Source of the DNA: Paenibacillus allorhizosphaerae
GTDB lineage: Bacteria; Bacillota; Bacilli; Paenibacillales; NBRC-103111
Length of the DNA stretch: 64,000 bases
Reading direction: 5' to 3'
Assembly (NCBI RefSeq): GCF_910594985.1
Contig: NZ_CAJVCE010000016.1
Coordinates: 33,726-97,725 of the forward strand
Shown here: positions 17,520 through 25,938 of the stretch, in pieces
Layout: every line of letters starts with the position of its first letter
How positions within the stretch are numbered: position 1 is the first letter of the stretch
Position numbers and translations under genes: made by a program
The notes under the pieces: model-generated
What the model was told of the DNA's origin: nothing
What the model saw: only the letters and a program-made list of their open reading frames with translations
The model's database searches: none

Positions 17520-18605
17520 GTGAAACGAATGGATGCAAAGGCTGAACAGATTATTGTTTATGGCGAGTCAATGGTCATTGAGGAGTCTGATATTGATTGG
17601 AACGAGCTGGATTTGGGTGAAATAGAACTGGATAAAGCTAGCGTCCAGAATATTCGTCGTAAGTCCGATCTGGTGGCTTATTTAATCAACAAGGATTCTA
17701 AAGTTTACTACAATTTCATCCCCAGGCAAAAACATGAGGTATTCGGCGGTTATAAGAAGTCATTGCAAAAAGGCGCGCGTCTTAACGAGTGCCAGGTTTA
17801 CAATTTGTACTTTAGGTTCAAGAGTCCGTGGTTAGATGGGACAAGCATTGCATTGATGTGTCGTCCTCCCCATAGACGTGGAGAAGAGTGGGTCTTCTTG
17901 CTACCTGATGATACAATGGGGCGCATTAAGGCGGAAAGAAAAATGTATCTAAGAGATGCTCGGGAGCTAACACTTTATCGTCAACTTATGGATCCTGATG
18001 AACAAAATAAGTTGATTGAGAACTTGGCTCTGCTAGATCTGCATGAGCGCTGCGCACAAACCCTTATCCATGAGTATGGCCATGTGTTACATTACCGGAT
18101 GTTCGATGAGTTGAACTTACATAATAATTCCGATCGTTATAAATGGTTTCTATACTCGGGGTATCTAGACCTTGTTGACTTACGATACAATGATTTTGCT
18201 AGTCTTGAACCGCTGGACAAGCTTACCGAACTGAAGGAATCGTTGGTTGAAGATTATCGAATATCATTGAATTTACAGGCGAATAATGGTATGTTTATAT
18301 TACCAAATAAGGTTTGTTACTTTGGAGATTTTCAGTTACCAGAATTAATGTATAAAGGGGTTGAGGTCATGAAGGAGATGCTTAAAGGCGCAATAGGTGG
18401 TCAGGCAGGTAAGAGAGCTGGTGGGCAATCCGCTCATGAACTGGATACTCTTGCATATGGTAGAAAGCTGCGGAGACGAATGGCTGCTTCCGATTGGGCT
18501 GCGGGAAAACCGAGCATGACACCCGACGTTATTCAACGCGATTTAGCTATACTTGCTATGTTGGACACGGAGGAAGAGGCTGCCACTACACTGCAAGTCA
18601 TGTAA
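17520..18605 (+). CDS. Putative zincin metallopeptidase (HEYGH)
   Basis: 361 residues from GTG after CCACGGAGGAT. An HExxH zinc site is seen at about 184-188 (TLIHEYGHVLHYRMFDE); a later Glu in ESLVEDYRISL is a candidate third ligand. No signal peptide or membrane helix, so it should act in the cytoplasm, like the polyvalent zincins found on plasmids and phages. The C-terminus carries a Gly/Arg-rich linker and a helical region. The substrate is unknown. A second, unrelated zincin is at 60481. Confidence 0.65.
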   Translation: MKRMDAKAEQIIVYGESMVIEESDIDWNELDLGEIELDKASVQNIRRKSDLVAYLINKDSKVYYNFIPRQKHEVFGGYKKSLQKGARLNECQVYNLYFRFKSPWLDGTSIALMCRPPHRRGEEWVFLLPDDTMGRIKAERKMYLRDARELTLYRQLMDPDEQNKLIENLALLDLHERCAQTLIHEYGHVLHYRMFDELNLHNNSDRYKWFLYSGYLDLVDLRYNDFASLEPLDKLTELKESLVEDYRISLNLQANNGMFILPNKVCYFGDFQLPELMYKGVEVMKEMLKGAIGGQAGKRAGGQSAHELDTLAYGRKLRRRMAASDWAAGKPSMTPDVIQRDLAILAMLDTEEEAATTLQVM

Positions 18606-18615
18606 AAGCAAACAA

Positions 18616-18645
18616 GTCAGTGCTTCTGAGCACTGGCTTTTTTTA
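18616..18645 (+). terminator. Intrinsic terminator
   Basis: GTCAGTGC pairs with GCACTGGC around TTCTGA, followed by TTTTTTT, behind the zincin gene. Confidence 0.75.
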
Positions 18646-18717
18646 TTAACTGGAACTCATTTACAAGATACTAGGCACATGGTAAGATATTATTATTCTT
18701 CAATCATCACCTTGTTC

Positions 18718-18824
18718 CAAGTCTACCGCCCTATGGGTTGGATCTATGCTACTAGAATACGTCTATCCATTTTCGGATATTTGTTAATTCTAGCAGAAAG
18801 AAACCACCCTATGGGCGGTTTTTT
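18718..18824 (+). promoter_or_regulatory. CAAGT-CCCTA leader RNA, member C
   Basis: CAAGT, 6 nt, CCCTATGGGTTG. The outer stem ACCGCCCTATGGG pairs with CCCTATGGGCGGT and ends in TTTTTT; the inner hairpin is CTAGAAT/ATTCTAG. A TAAGAT/TATTAT-type -10 box lies about 25-30 bases upstream. It precedes the 18855 gene. Confidence 0.75.
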
Positions 18825-18854
18825 GCATTTGCAAAATATGTTAGGAGGAAGGAA

Positions 18855-19160
18855 ATGATCATTATGTTTAAGACGAAGAGGCCAAAAAAAGTTGCAATCA
18901 TCCAGGAAGGTACCCTTTTGTATAAAGCTCACTGCTTATATACGAAAATCCTTCATATGGAAGCAACGACGGGCAAACGAATTATTCCAACCCTTCACAA
19001 GAACTTTATTGCAGCGCATCTCGATTATTTCTATGATGAGCATTACGCTGCAGCTGTTCTGAAAGTGCTGAGATGGAATAAGACGAAGGTCATTAATGAG
19101 ATATTCCAGTTTCATTATGACGATCGTTTTAATAAAAGAATGTTTCAAATTATGCAATGA
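18855..19160 (+). CDS. Hypothetical protein
   Basis: 101 residues, ATG with TAGGAGGAAGGAA upstream, directly behind leader C. Basic, His- and Tyr-rich, no membrane helix; the C-terminal half (YAAAVLKVLRWNKTKVINEIFQFHYDDRFNKRMFQ) is probably helical and might bind nucleic acid. Not recognised. Confidence 0.6.
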   Translation: MIIMFKTKRPKKVAIIQEGTLLYKAHCLYTKILHMEATTGKRIIPTLHKNFIAAHLDYFYDEHYAAAVLKVLRWNKTKVINEIFQFHYDDRFNKRMFQIMQ

Positions 19161-19164
19161 AAAG

Positions 19165-19198
19165 GTGTTCCCTTTATAACGGGTAACACCTTTTTCAT
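19165..19198 (+). terminator. Intrinsic terminator
   Basis: AGGTGTT pairs with AACACCT around CCCTTTATAACGGGT, followed by TTTTC. Confidence 0.7.
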
Positions 19199-19216
19199 TT
19201 GAAAGGAGGTGGTGCC

Positions 19217-19312
19217 ATAGGTAGGTTCGGCGGAATCAACGACTGTGACATTCCATGGCAATCATACGAAGTATCAAACTATGTGTATTTAGTAGGAGGA
19301 GACGACCAATGA
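19217..19312 (+). CDS. 31-residue ORF with a perfect RBS but an ATA start
   Basis: AAAGGAGGT is followed by GGTGCC and then ATA GGT AGG TTC, open for 31 codons; its stop TGA overlaps the ATG of the next gene (ATGATG), as in coupled pairs. No ATG, GTG or TTG exists in this frame after the site. It may be a gene whose start was lost by an ATG-to-ATA change, or one that uses a rare start. Confidence 0.4.
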   Translation: MGRFGGINDCDIPWQSYEVSNYVYLVGGDDQ

Positions 19313-19533
19313 TGGAAGTCAGCACGACTATGGAAACGGAAAGAAAATTGCCAGCAGAGGTTCAAGAGCTGTGCAACAAATTAAATATGAAGCCCGAAGA
19401 AACAATCTCTCATGCATTGTCGCTGCTTAATGTAAGCCTTCAACTGCAAGAGCAGGGCTACCAAATCCAGGCTTGCCGTAATAACGGATTCTGGAGGCGG
19501 GAGGTTAGAAACATTTTTTTGAGAGGGAGGTGA
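19309..19533 (+). CDS. Small helical protein, paralogue of the 27582 gene
   Basis: 74 residues from ATG 19309 with AGTAGGAGGAGAC upstream. It shares with the minus-strand protein at 27582-27845 the pattern LSLLxxxxxLQEQGY followed by G-x4-RE-R. The pattern LNMKPEETISHALSLLNVSLQLQ resembles the helix pair of small ribbon-helix-helix or antitoxin-like proteins, but no DNA-binding motif is certain. Confidence 0.6.
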   Translation: MMEVSTTMETERKLPAEVQELCNKLNMKPEETISHALSLLNVSLQLQEQGYQIQACRNNGFWRREVRNIFLRGR

Positions 19534-19539
19534 GTCCTT

Positions 19540-19848
19540 ATGGCTGAAATCAAATGGGATGAAGTCAAGATTGACCAGTTGGACTCCGACCCAAAGGGTA
19601 AAATAAAAGTGGGTGATCAGGAGAAAATCGTCATTGATGAAGTCAAAACGGAACGTTCGTTTTTGCTCAAAACGATGATTATCTTTTTCGGCATCATGGT
19701 CACTTTTATCCTCATGGTCGTTATGTATCAGCTGCTTGTCAAAGGCGATGTTGATAAATCGATTGAAGTTCTGAAATTAATTTTCGGTGCTATCAGTCCT
19801 CTTCTCGGCACGCTGCTCGGATTTTACTTTGGAAAGCAAAGTAAGTAA
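19540..19848 (+). CDS. Two-helix membrane protein
   Basis: 102 residues, ATG with GGGAGGTGAG upstream, 6 bases behind the preceding gene. A charged N-terminal domain (1-38) is followed by membrane helices at about 43-67 and 78-98 (GAISPLLGTLLGFYFG), resembling small holin-like or DUF-type membrane proteins of mobile elements. Function not known. Confidence 0.6.
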   Translation: MAEIKWDEVKIDQLDSDPKGKIKVGDQEKIVIDEVKTERSFLLKTMIIFFGIMVTFILMVVMYQLLVKGDVDKSIEVLKLIFGAISPLLGTLLGFYFGKQSK

Positions 19849-19856
19849 TCAAAACC

Positions 19857-19912
19857 GGCATTTAGAGAGTTTAGGCAAAATTTTGCCGCTCTCTTATGCC
19901 GGTTTTATTATT
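19857..19912 (+). terminator. Long-loop terminator
   Basis: AAAACCGGCAT pairs with ATGCCGGTTTT, enclosing an inner GAGAG/CTCTC hairpin. It has the two-hairpin plan of the CAAGT leaders but lacks their boxes and follows, rather than precedes, a gene. Confidence 0.65.
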
Positions 19913-19925
19913 TCACAACGTTTTT

Positions 19926-20009
19926 TTACCCATTAAAGATTTTCAAAATAGCATTACCGTACTTCTCAACCTTTACCTTTCCAAAACCTTTTACCTCTAA
20001 TAATTCATT
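19926..20009 (-). pseudogene. Remnant of an HRDC domain (helicase C-terminus)
   Basis: On the minus strand 27 codons read NELLEVKGFGKVKVEKYGNA and onward to a stop, the typical last helices of an HRDC domain as found at the end of RecQ-type helicases. A stop codon lies directly upstream in the same frame, so only a fragment survives. Confidence 0.6.
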
Positions 20010-20223
20010 TTAAGTTCGTGTTTGATAGGAAGCGCCGCGCCTGAAAATTCAACCAATTATTTATCTGTTCTTTTGTACGGTTTTTACTTCGACTCGATCG
20101 AGGTTACCTGTACCGTTATGCTACCTGTTTTATATCGGCAGCTCGCGTTCGATCAACTGCCGGCGCTCTGTGTATTCATCCCCACTAAAACGCAACGATC
20201 CCACACAAAACTCGCATCCGTGT

Positions 20224-21174
20224 TTATTTGCCTTCATTAGGCGAATTCTTGAGCTCTGCTATCCGGCGTTCATATTCGGCTTTCATAGTTGCCATTTGTG
20301 CTTGCAATGCCTCTACGCGCTTTTCGTGGTCTTTTCGCATATATTCGACAGCTTGGTCATGTTCACCTCTAAGGCGTTCAATCCGCTCGTACAAGCTGCG
20401 TATTTCGGCTGTCGACTGCTCCTGGAGCTCGGTACGCACCCGCAGGACTTCTCGCTCGCGTTCGACGTCTTTTTTATCTAGCTCGGTCTGCTGTCTCTCG
20501 GCCAAGCGTTGCTTCTGTTCTTCGTGGCGTTCTTCAAGCTGGCGTACCCTCTCGTTGCCTGCAGCAGCCATGACTTCCAGGCTTTCACGCTCGGATTGTA
20601 GCTCTTTGCTTAGTGCGGTAATAGACCGGTTCGCTTCGCCTAGCTGCAGCCGTAATGATTCAGCTTCCTCATGACCGGCTTTGTACTTCGTAACCAGGTC
20701 GGTAAGAGCCTCGTTCTTCTCTTTATACGACTCGGCCAACGCTTTGCTATTGTTCGCCGACTCTTTTACCTGCTCGGCATACTTTTCGGCATCGGCACGT
20801 AATTTCTGTTCTCGTACGACTTCTTCGTTTGCGGCCTTGACGTCCTTCTCAAGTTGAGCCTGGTATACATGCAAGTTTTCGATTTCTTGCCGTTTAGCCT
20901 CTAGCGCTTCTTCCATGTACCTGCGAATGTCGTCCTTCTCGAAGGCTGTACGTTGCGCCAGGTTTATAAGCACATTGCGAATCCGGTTTGTTAGCCCCTC
21001 GACTTCCTCAATCTCCTTGCGGAAATCCGGAATCTCGGTTTTCATCGCCTGCAGGTTCCATACCTCTGTCGCTGCAGCAATCCATTCCTTATCCGTAAGC
21101 CCTGACGCCTTGATCGCATCGTTTATCACCTGTTGGGTTTCATCTGATATGTGATTAAAGCTTTTTTGAGCCAT
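20224..21174 (-). CDS. KfrA-like coiled-coil protein
   Basis: 316 residues. The first ~60 (NDAIKASGLTDKEWIAAATEVW) look like a helical DNA-binding head and the rest (about 75-310) is an uninterrupted heptad-rich coiled coil of Glu, Gln, Arg and Lys. This is the plan of KfrA-type plasmid proteins, which regulate their own promoter and support plasmid maintenance. AGGAGGTGTT precedes the ATG. Upstream GTTAAC repeats (21203-21258) are candidate operators. An alternative is a filament-forming structural protein. Confidence 0.6.
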   Translation of the reverse strand: MAQKSFNHISDETQQVINDAIKASGLTDKEWIAAATEVWNLQAMKTEIPDFRKEIEEVEGLTNRIRNVLINLAQRTAFEKDDIRRYMEEALEAKRQEIENLHVYQAQLEKDVKAANEEVVREQKLRADAEKYAEQVKESANNSKALAESYKEKNEALTDLVTKYKAGHEEAESLRLQLGEANRSITALSKELQSERESLEVMAAAGNERVRQLEERHEEQKQRLAERQQTELDKKDVEREREVLRVRTELQEQSTAEIRSLYERIERLRGEHDQAVEYMRKDHEKRVEALQAQMATMKAEYERRIAELKNSPNEGK

Positions 21175-21201
21175 GACGCAACACCTCCTATTTATAATAA
21201 T

Positions 21202-21258
21202 AGGTTAACTAAAAAACCATGAAAAATCAAGGTGTTAACCGTGTTAGCTATGTTAACC
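21202..21258. promoter_or_regulatory. GTTAAC repeat cluster
   Basis: GGTTAAC, GTGTTAACC, a degenerate GTGTTAGC and TGTTAACC occur within 57 bp in the divergent region between the coiled-coil gene (minus) and the PDZ-PIN gene (plus). They are plausible operators for the KfrA-like protein. Confidence 0.5.
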
Positions 21259-21425
21259 ATTATATCCTAAATGAATAAAAAGCAAACCTAGAGGGGTGGT
21301 GTGAAATTCCAGAATTAATTAGAATTGTTTCATAAATCATCGGACAGTTTGTTGCAGAATTTGTTGGAATTTGATGGTATAATGGACAAAAAAACTTTTC
21401 ATCATGATCTGAAGGAGTTGTTGTC

Positions 21426-22538
21426 TTGGATTCGATCTGGATCATCATCCTTTTCGTGCTTGCTCTGCCATTGTTATTACTCACTTTTTTTATCATCATG
21501 TCGATTATTTCGGCTATTGTGCCTGCTCCCGCACCTAAGCAAACATCGGATAAGCTATCGGACGATTATTGGTACGCTTCCTATGAATCCCATGAAAACG
21601 GTGTGTTAATCAAGTATAGTAATCCGAACGGGCCGCTTTATTATAGCGGAATCATAACAGGGGATATCATCACGGAAGTCAATGGAGAGAAACCTACCGC
21701 AGCGCTATTACGAGATCAGTTGCAAGCCGTCGTCGAGCAAGATCAACCTGTACCAATCACTTTATATCATATAGCCACCCCATCTGAAGTCAGGACATTG
21801 CTCTTGAAGCCGATGGAATTAGCGTTAGAAAAAGTGAATGCGAAGGGGATTGTCGAGAAATTTGGTGCTAGCTTTAATGGGCACCAGGTCATCTTTGTGA
21901 GGTACGTCGAGCAGAGTAGCCCATTTGCAGCAGCTGGAATAAAGGCAGGGGATAGAATGGTTTCTATAGCCGGCCGTAAATTAGAATGTCTCGAAGATCC
22001 TTACATCATCTCGAAGTATCTGCACACTGGAATGCGTGTGGAAATAAGTTTTGTGAACCAATTTAACGTGACCAAGCAAATCACTTTGGACATCAGCAAT
22101 CCTGAAGATCGGGTGATCCAGTCGTTCGGTATATCCCTATCACCAGAACAAACAGTTGCGTTTGATACTAATTTTGTGATCAACCATCCGAATGTTATTC
22201 CCTATATGGCGAAAAAAAGCACCGTCCTCATTAGTAAGAAGGTGTTTCTGGAACTGGATAAACTGAAAATTGATCCAGAGATCGGACATCAAGCAAGAGC
22301 CGGGTTGGAGGCAATCGAAACTGCCCAAGTTGAGTCGGAAGGAAGGCTAAAGGTTGTCCCCATTGATGAACACTATAACCGCCAACATGGCTTGGACACC
22401 AAAAATCCGGATGACTTGATTATTGGATCGTATCTGAAAGTGAAAGAGTCCATGCAAGAGGAAGTTCTATTCCTTAGTGAAGACCGTGGGGCTCGAATTA
22501 CCGCTAGATCCCACGGCTTATTCGTAGCGAACCAATAG
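21426..22538 (+). CDS. Membrane-anchored PDZ-PDZ-PIN fusion protein
   Basis: 370 residues from TTG after AAGGAGTTG. An N-terminal membrane helix (3-30) is followed by two PDZ-like modules (about 45-120 and 135-225; GIITGDIITEVNGEKP and GIKAGDRMVSIAGR) and a C-terminal PIN domain (about 240-370). PIN acidic residues are visible in AFDTNFVI, FLELDKLK, NPDDLIIG and FLSEDRGAR, so RNase-like activity is plausible. PDZ modules normally bind protein C-termini. The predicted sidedness is uncertain, since a PIN nuclease should be cytoplasmic. I do not know a described family with this order. Confidence 0.72.
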   Translation: MDSIWIIILFVLALPLLLLTFFIIMSIISAIVPAPAPKQTSDKLSDDYWYASYESHENGVLIKYSNPNGPLYYSGIITGDIITEVNGEKPTAALLRDQLQAVVEQDQPVPITLYHIATPSEVRTLLLKPMELALEKVNAKGIVEKFGASFNGHQVIFVRYVEQSSPFAAAGIKAGDRMVSIAGRKLECLEDPYIISKYLHTGMRVEISFVNQFNVTKQITLDISNPEDRVIQSFGISLSPEQTVAFDTNFVINHPNVIPYMAKKSTVLISKKVFLELDKLKIDPEIGHQARAGLEAIETAQVESEGRLKVVPIDEHYNRQHGLDTKNPDDLIIGSYLKVKESMQEEVLFLSEDRGARITARSHGLFVANQ

Positions 22539-22975
22539 TAGGGGGATGTCCTTACTAACAAGGTGATTTTGTAGAAAATGGTTAGATTTTTTTCTAATGA
22601 ATTCCGCTGCAAACTGCAATTTCTGCAGCAGCACCCCTCAGATTCTAATCAATTCTGTAACAATAAAACGGATCCCACGCAAACCGTGGGCTCCGTTTTC
22701 TCATTAATTTTGGAATATAACAGGATGTGTGTGGTGGTGTGTGGAGAGGAAAGGAGCAGAGGAGAATTTTTTATTTATCATCGTCACCAGATCTTTCTGG
22801 TCGACCTCTTTTTCGTCTGGTCGTAGCATGGTTAGGCTGGTTGGGACTCGACACGCGATAGTAAGGCGACAAGAAGGTTAGGGGGGTGCCGGTGATGATC
22901 GATGCGCGGCAGCCCCCGTGTTGTACTTTTATTGGGCTATCGTTTTCCGTTAAATTCGACGAATAGGCTTACCTA
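22539..22975. other. Intergenic region with terminator and G/T-rich tract
   Basis: A 437-bp stretch between convergent genes. It holds an intrinsic terminator (22671-22703: GGATCCCACG against CGTGGGCTCC, then TTTTCTC) and a G/T-rich tract (22723-22900) without a convincing gene. Confidence 0.5.
22671..22703 (+). terminator. Intrinsic terminator
   Basis: GGATCCCACG pairs with CGTGGGCTCC around CAAAC, followed by GTTTTCTC, ending the PDZ-PIN gene. Confidence 0.75.
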
Positions 22976-24034
22976 TTACACTTCAATGTCGATCCATCGG
23001 GTCAATTCCTTCGTATCCCGTATATCTAACACGTTCATTAGGCGCAGCAAATGATGACTATCAGGTGTCGTATGGCCGCTCTCCCACTTTTGATAGGTCC
23101 TCACTGAAGCGCCGATTGCATCCGCGACTTGTTTCTGCGATAACTTCTCCCGGTTCCGGATATCTCTCAATGCCTCTGGATCGAATTCCATCAACTGCGG
23201 TCCGACGTAAAGCGGGTACCAAGCATCGCTTCCATCGTCATGTTTTCCCCAACAATTCAATCCCCATATGGCAGTGGTCGGATTCGCCTCCACATAAAGA
23301 GAACCCTTCAATCTCTTGTCCACTTTTGCCCATACCTTATTAGGATTTTTGATTTTTACTCCGATCCATCTAAGGATGGGTTGTCCGTCTTCGCCACAAG
23401 GAAACCTTCCGCGGAGCTCGAATTCATTTCCTTGCCGGCTAATATATTCATAGTTAAATGCCTCTTCGATCTCATATATGATTGGGGGCAACCCGACCAT
23501 CTCAAGCGCGTAATTATAGGCAACGATGAAATGTTTCGGTGTTTTTTCTGGGAGGTTCATCTTCTCAGCAAGATCCAAGTAATGAGCCCATTGGAACAAC
23601 ATTTCAGTTTGACTTACATGACCGGTTTGATCGATGGGATAATTGAAAATCGTCAAAAGGTCGAGTTTATGATGGTAAAACATCTTCTCCAACGCCTGAT
23701 ACAGCCGTTCGAGCCACACTTCGGATTCCTCAAATGCCAAGGGCTCCCTTAAGATTCCCATAATGTATTGATTAAGATCGCCAATGTTATTCAGTGATAC
23801 CTCATCAGGTTTGTAGAAATAAAACGGGATGCGCCTTATAAATACATCCTTCATAACTGGGTGGTATGAATACCGCTCGCCCAGATGCACCACAAAATCT
23901 TTCCCGATTTCTCCGAGATATGGGAAAATTTCCTCTCCAATTAGGTCATGTCTTGAGAAGTAAGACTCCAATTTTTCGAGCACATATTTACCCTTAATGT
24001 ATTCCCGTATAATATCCAACTCCGTGTTATTCAT
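22976..24034 (-). CDS. XRE-family regulator with large N-terminal domain
   Basis: 352 residues from the ATG that follows GGAGGTG; the ATG 15 bases upstream overlaps that site. The first ~280 residues form an unrecognised helical domain (MNNTELDIIREYIKGKY...), and the last ~65 form a Cro/CI-type helix-turn-helix (LRDIRNREKLSQKQVADAIGASVRTYQKWESG). A C-terminal HTH behind a large sensor-like domain is unusual for XRE proteins. The control target may be the divergent gene now broken by the Tn7-like element. Confidence 0.72.
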   Translation of the reverse strand: MNNTELDIIREYIKGKYVLEKLESYFSRHDLIGEEIFPYLGEIGKDFVVHLGERYSYHPVMKDVFIRRIPFYFYKPDEVSLNNIGDLNQYIMGILREPLAFEESEVWLERLYQALEKMFYHHKLDLLTIFNYPIDQTGHVSQTEMLFQWAHYLDLAEKMNLPEKTPKHFIVAYNYALEMVGLPPIIYEIEEAFNYEYISRQGNEFELRGRFPCGEDGQPILRWIGVKIKNPNKVWAKVDKRLKGSLYVEANPTTAIWGLNCWGKHDDGSDAWYPLYVGPQLMEFDPEALRDIRNREKLSQKQVADAIGASVRTYQKWESGHTTPDSHHLLRLMNVLDIRDTKELTRWIDIEV

Positions 24035-24130
24035 TGCACTCACCTCCATGTCGTTATTTTAAGTTTAACACGAAGAAAGTGGGTACAATAGACGTCATAT
24101 TATTCGTCGAATAAGCCTTGAAAAACATCT

Positions 24131-24395
24131 TTGCCAATTGTTCTCTTGCGAAATTTATATTCAATCCCAAATTATGACGAACAACCTGACAGATGGGAGG
24201 CTTTGATTAAGAATAAACCGCTCTTAAGGAGCGGGTTCTCGAAAGGGGGAGTTATTTACTTTTGTACGTATAATCCTTCATTGTTCTTAGAACGACAAGG
24301 GTTAGAGTTGAATCACTCTGTACAATCAGCAAGACCTGATTTCTACAGTTCTTGTCAAAATCGGGTAAAGTTCTTGCTATTTGGTTTAGACAAGA
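24131..24395 (+). pseudogene. 5' part of a gene split by the Tn7-like element
   Basis: The frame opens at TTG 24131 and runs to the element (codons for LLRSGFSKGGVIYFCTYNPS). Removing the element and one CAAGA copy joins the codons exactly to the frame beginning at 25944. The protein is not recognised; its first part has no membrane helix. It is divergent from the XRE regulator gene. Confidence 0.7.
24391..24395. repeat. Target site duplication, left copy (CAAGA)
   Basis: CAAGA directly precedes the TGTCAGC terminus; the same five bases follow the other terminus at 25939-25943. Confidence 0.85.
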
Positions 24396-24403
24396 TGTCA
24401 GCA

Positions 24404-24485
24404 GAAAATAAAGTATTAGACTGAAAAATATAGTATTAGACTCGGAAAATAAAGTATTAGACTAGGAAAATAAAGTTGTAGACTG
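24404..24485 (+). repeat. Four tandem TnsB-site-like repeats
   Basis: Copies begin near 24404, 24423, 24444 and 24465, each about 21 bp (AAAATAAAGTATTAGACT with small changes). The spacing equals two helix turns, as expected for adjacent transposase sites. Confidence 0.75.
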
Positions 24486-24688
24486 GACCTCATAATACGA
24501 ACGGGCAGAAGTGCTTAATAGTCACTCTAATGAAGGAGACAAAGGATTTTGGAAATAACTGTAGAATGTATTTCTGGATGAATCTATAAATATGCTTGTA
24601 CTAGTGGGTGAGTGGTATAGGTAAGGATTTTGAATGATTAATTTGCCGAGGAGACGTAAAAATCTTTCTAAGGAAAGGTGATTTCGAT

Positions 24689-25359
24689 TTGAATATCTTG
24701 TTTGCTTTCGCCGACGACTGGGGACGCTATGCTCGCCGACCTTCCTGGAGGCGGCGGGGATGCCGGTTCCAGAATCGATGACGGGACGCAGTCTGCTGCC
24801 AGTTCTGCTGAGCGAGATAAGCGGTCAGGTGGACCCGGGGCGCACCTTTGTCGTGACCGGCCGGGAGAGGCATGTCCCCTCCGCTCGTAAAGGCGAGTTG
24901 CCTTATCCGCAGCGGGCCATTCGGACTGAGGAATATCTGTACATCATCAATTTTGAGCCGGACCGCTGGCCAATGGGCGCTCCCCGCGGCTTGGACAATC
25001 CAAATACCGTGCCTCCCTCCTACGAGGACTTGCTTTGGAAAACCGGAGTCGCCTACGCCGAAATGGATGCTAGCCCAACTAAAGCATGGATGATTCATCA
25101 CCGAAATGAAGAGGAGATCAAGCCGCTGTTCCGTTTGGGCTTCGGTAAACGCCCGTATGAGGAACTGTACGATTTGCGGAAGGATCCTTTTTATATGGAG
25201 AATGTGGCTGACAGGCCGGAATATTCGGACATCAAGAAGAAGCTGAACGTGGAGCTGATGGAGGTGCTGCACAAGCAGCAGGACCCGCGGGTAACGGAGA
25301 ACCCATGTCGATTCGAACATGCGCCATATGCCGGGCCGCTGCAAGCGTTTCAAAGATGA
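24689..25359 (+). pseudogene. Internally deleted sulfatase
   Basis: TTG 24689 starts the typical sulfatase N-terminus (MNILFAFADDWGRYA) after AAGGAAAGGTG, but within about 15 codons the reading jumps frame to a sulfatase C-terminus (LEAAGMPVPESMTGRSLLPV through ELYDLRKDPFYMENVAD, ending 25359). The middle of the enzyme, including the formylglycine site, is gone. The DNA is more GC-rich than its surroundings, which fits cargo picked up by the transposon. Confidence 0.75.
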
Positions 25360-25435
25360 ACATTGTCCCGCTCATTGCCGCGTAAATCGTGGCTTTTTCT
25401 TTTTTAGACAAAGGCTTGCAAGTCGAGGGAAGATT

Positions 25436-25757
25436 GGGGTTAATGCCATCGACGAGAACGGTATTTGGTTATTTCTAGGTATGCAGTGATTTTGCCTGGA
25501 CTCCTACCTTTAGTCGCTGTAGAAAAAACTGATCTAGGTGATGTGCCAGAAGGAATGAAGTCATATTCAATTCCTGAAAAAGAATATGTTATTTTTAGAT
25601 TTGAAAAAAGTACATTGGTGAATTCTGGAGTAAAGTATGTACTAAAGAGAATCAAGCAAAATATAATATTGATTTGTCAAAACCAAGATATGAGGTATTT
25701 ACACCTAATCCTAAAACTACAGGTATATTGGAATGGTGTATCCCAACTTTAAGCTAA
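25436..25757 (+). pseudogene. Broken GyrI-like effector-binding domain
   Basis: The blocks NAIDENGIWLFLGM, VPEGMKSYSIPEKEYVIFRF and ILEWCIPTLS are those of AraC effector-binding/GyrI-like domains, but they lie in different frames, so at least two frameshifts separate them. It is a decayed second cargo gene of the Tn7-like element. Confidence 0.6.
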
Positions 25758-25773
25758 CGCAGAACGATAGTTC

Positions 25774-25836
25774 AATGAAACAGCGACAGTCTAGGACTAT
25801 ATTTTCTCGTCCTTGGCTGTCGCTGTTTCAATTCTA
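25774..25836. terminator. Stem-loop near the element's right end
   Basis: TGAAACAGCGACAG pairs with CTGTCGCTGTTTCA around a 31-nt loop. No long T-run follows on either strand, so a terminator role is possible but not certain. Confidence 0.45.
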
Positions 25837-25938
25837 GGGGTCAGTCTAATACTTATTTTATGGAGTCTGACGGTTTGGCGATTCGAAAAGCCGCTTGGAA
25901 TAAAGACATCCAGTCTAATACTTTATTTTCTGCTGACA

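Larger units (their letters stand above)
24396..25938. mobile_element. Non-autonomous Tn7-like element, 1543 bp
   Basis: Both termini read TGTCAGCAGAAAATAAAG inward and the element is flanked by a 5-bp duplication, as for Tn7. The left terminus has four contiguous ~21-bp repeats (core AAAATAAAGTATTAGACT, 24404-24485), like the closely packed TnsB sites of a Tn7 right end; the other terminus has spaced inverted copies (25842-25862 and 25911-25931), like a Tn7 left end. No tnsA, B, C, D or E genes are inside, only decayed cargo. Mobilisation would need Tns proteins supplied elsewhere. Confidence 0.85.

Noticed and set aside
20228..20674. Plus-strand Ser/Arg-rich ORF opposite the coiled-coil gene
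   Set aside because: Shadow of the coiled-coil codon pattern; no RBS.
24404..24485. Four ~21-bp direct repeats considered as a CRISPR array
   Set aside because: The repeats are contiguous with no spacers, and they belong to the end of the Tn7-like element.
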